Origin: Promethearchaeota archaeon
GTDB lineage: Archaea; Asgardarchaeota; Lokiarchaeia; Sigyniarchaeales; SOKP01
Assembly (NCBI GenBank): GCA_016839585.1
Contig: JAEOTZ010000022.1
Location: 1-35,532, forward strand
Direction of reading: 5' to 3'
Length of the DNA stretch: 35,532 bases
The position numbers were made by a program, and so were the translations under genes. The notes under the pieces were generated by a model. That model had not been told where the DNA came from. It saw nothing but the letters and a program-made list of their open reading frames with translations, and ran no database searches. Shown piece by piece: positions 33,991 through 35,532 of the stretch; position 1 is the first letter of the stretch, and every line of letters begins with the position of its first letter.

Positions 33991-35340
33991 ATGTCCAAAA
34001 AGTTCAGTACACAGCCAATTCGTGGAATGGAAGACTATTATCCATCTGACTTACGTGAGGTTAATTGGATGATTGAAACAATAAGAGATGTGGCCGAGAG
34101 ATATTGCTATGAAGAATTTGAAACTCCACTATTAGAACCGATTGAAATTTTTGCTGCTAAATCTTCTGATGAATTAGTTAACGAACAATCTTTTTTTGTT
34201 GAAAAGAAAAAAGGAGAGAGACTAATACTGATTCCAGAGCTTACACCATCCTTGGCACGAATGGTAGCGAAAAAAAGTCAAGAGCTAAAAAAACCAATAA
34301 GATGGTTTTCAGTTCCAACTTGTTATCGTTATGAACGACCTCAAAAAGGCAGGAAAAGGTCCTTTAAGCAGCCCAATTTCGACATTCTTGGGGAAGAGAG
34401 CCTTTACGCTGATCTTGAAATATTTAATATAATTGTAGATATATTTACTGAATTTGGAGCCACATCAGATCAATTTCAAATTTACTATAACAATCGACGA
34501 TTCATGGATTCAGTTTGTAAATTTATACTTAAAACAAATGAAGATAAAATACCACTTGTATACAAGGTATTAGATAAATCAGACAAAATGGAAGAGAATG
34601 AGTTTGAGAAATATGTAATTGATACATTTAAGGACGAAGTGATTATACAAGGTATATTCAAACTAAAAGATTCGAAAAGTGTAAACGAATTATTAGAGAA
34701 ATTTGATAATATACCTAAGGACTTTTATGATTCTAGAGGTTATCTTGAATTAATTGATTTTGAAAGATTACTTTCTGAAGTAGGAATTTCAGATTATTGT
34801 ACTTTTTCTTCTGGTACTGTGAGAGGTTTAGATTACTATACAGGAATTATTTATGAAGTATTCGATACAGGAAAAGAGAATATAAGAAGTATTTTCGGAG
34901 GAGGTCGATATGATGATTTATTATCACTATTTTCAGATGAAAAAATCTCTGGTACTGGATTTGGTATGGGTATTTTGATGTTATCTTTATTCTTGAAAAC
35001 ATATAACTTAATTCCAGAAGAAATCCGAGAGAAAGATTATACTGATACGATTTATATTGCATCTATTAATGAAGAAATATTCATATATACAAATAAAATA
35101 GCTGAAATTGTTCGTAATGAAGAGCTTCCATGTTTAATTGATTACCGGTTTAAAAATTTAAAAAATCAATTAAGCAGAGCAAATGAACTTGGAGTATTGA
35201 TCACATTAATCGTAGGACCTCAAGAAATGGAAAAAAATGCAGTTACAATTAGAAATATGAAGACCGAAGATCAAAAAACTATTAAATTAACTTATCTTAT
35301 TGAAGAAATTTATAATATTATAGAACAATTTGGAGAATAA
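33991..35340 (+). CDS. hisS: histidyl-tRNA synthetase
   Basis: This 449-residue class II synthetase charges tRNA-His. Motif 2 reads CYRYERPQKGRKRSFKQPNF, the HisRS-specific loop is RGLDYYTGI, and motif 3 is near GGGRYDDL followed by GFGMGI. The C-terminal 90 residues (after KDYTDTIYIAS) are the anticodon-binding domain. PIRGMEDYYP at the start matches the family. All key residues seem present, and length fits archaeal HisRS (about 420-450). It is divergent from the corrinoid operon and 61 bases before pyrF. The window also holds its tRNA. Confidence 0.95.
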   Translation: MSKKFSTQPIRGMEDYYPSDLREVNWMIETIRDVAERYCYEEFETPLLEPIEIFAAKSSDELVNEQSFFVEKKKGERLILIPELTPSLARMVAKKSQELKKPIRWFSVPTCYRYERPQKGRKRSFKQPNFDILGEESLYADLEIFNIIVDIFTEFGATSDQFQIYYNNRRFMDSVCKFILKTNEDKIPLVYKVLDKSDKMEENEFEKYVIDTFKDEVIIQGIFKLKDSKSVNELLEKFDNIPKDFYDSRGYLELIDFERLLSEVGISDYCTFSSGTVRGLDYYTGIIYEVFDTGKENIRSIFGGGRYDDLLSLFSDEKISGTGFGMGILMLSLFLKTYNLIPEEIREKDYTDTIYIASINEEIFIYTNKIAEIVRNEELPCLIDYRFKNLKNQLSRANELGVLITLIVGPQEMEKNAVTIRNMKTEDQKTIKLTYLIEEIYNIIEQFGE

Positions 35341-35351
35341 AAAGGAATATC

Positions 35352-35358
35352 TTTTTTT
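35352..35358 (+). terminator. short T-tract after hisS
   Basis: A seven-T run twelve bases after the hisS stop, followed by more T-rich sequence, may end hisS transcription. It could be read through into pyrF. Confidence 0.3.
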
Positions 35359-35401
35359 ATCTATTTTAGTTATAATACTTAAAAATGTATCTATTCTCAT
35401 T

Positions 35402-35532
35402 ATGCATTTTATTGAACAATTAATTCAATTAATAAAGGAAAAGAGAAGCGTTGTTTCTATGGGACTCGATCCCAGAATGGATAACGAGGGAGAAATACCC
35501 AAATATTTAATTGAAGAATATAAACACCCTGA
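35402..35532 (+). CDS. pyrF: orotidine 5'-phosphate decarboxylase, N-terminal part
   Basis: The window ends inside this gene; 43 codons are visible. The protein starts MHFIEQLIQLIKEK and continues VVSMGLDPRMD, the first strand of the barrel and its G-L-D-P-R signature, followed by IPKYL. This is the N-terminus of the long-form orotidine monophosphate decarboxylase, which makes UMP in pyrimidine synthesis. The rest, including the catalytic Lys-Asp-Lys-Asp set, lies beyond the window. Confidence 0.8.
   Translation, partial: MHFIEQLIQLIKEKRSVVSMGLDPRMDNEGEIPKYLIEEYKHP

Overview
The window is AT-rich archaeal DNA, very probably from an Asgard archaeon of the Lokiarchaeia type; that placement is inference. 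The archaeal signs are a histidine tRNA with encoded G-1 and an apparent archaeal-type intron, an F420 hydrogenase beta (FrhB)-type domain, a methanogenesis-marker-9 protein, four-subunit 2-oxoacid:ferredoxin oxidoreductase genes, and a mix of Shine-Dalgarno starts inside operons and leaderless-looking starts elsewhere. GTG and TTG starts are common. No methanogenesis genes, CRISPR array, insertion sequence or viral gene was seen.

Layout. 1-5.9 kb: small genes (Hsp20 chaperone, PAP2 phosphatase, marker-9 protein, tRNA-His, a PhnN-like kinase, a DtxR/MntR regulator, a ribbon-helix-helix protein and several unknowns). 5.9-11.6 kb, all on the plus strand: an MFS transporter, an iron-sulfur protein with an unknown partner, a COG2085-type dinucleotide-binding protein, a DUF1028 protein with a helical C-terminal extension, and a zinc alcohol dehydrogenase. 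11.6-15.4 kb: mostly minus strand, with two metallo-beta-lactamase-fold proteins, an LsrF-like aldolase/thiolase, a zinc-ribbon protein and a small ferredoxin. 15.5-18.2 kb: two tandem M28-type peptidases whose catalytic domain is interrupted by membrane segments. 18.3-25.4 kb: two ABC export-type systems, one with its permease fused to a CPBP intramembrane protease, flanking an EamA transporter. 25.4-30.2 kb: an energy-metabolism operon on the minus strand, KorD-KorA-KorB-KorC followed by an FrhB-PyrK fusion flavoprotein. 30.4-33.8 kb: a decayed methyltransferase gene, then a corrinoid methyl-transfer operon (corrinoid protein, homocysteine methyltransferase, MttB-family methyltransferase). 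33.9 kb to the end: hisS and the start of pyrF.

How the genes may work together. The Kor operon should oxidise a 2-oxoacid to an acyl-CoA and reduce ferredoxin. The fusion protein encoded one base downstream has the cofactor sites to pass electrons between ferredoxin, a flavin/F420-type site and NAD(P)H. The corrinoid operon has the parts to move a methyl group from a methylamine- or betaine-like donor through B12 to homocysteine, like a split methionine synthase with an MttB-family protein in place of the methyltetrahydrofolate module. These two modules, the membrane-interrupted peptidases and the tRNA-His with a variable-loop insert are the most interesting parts of the window.
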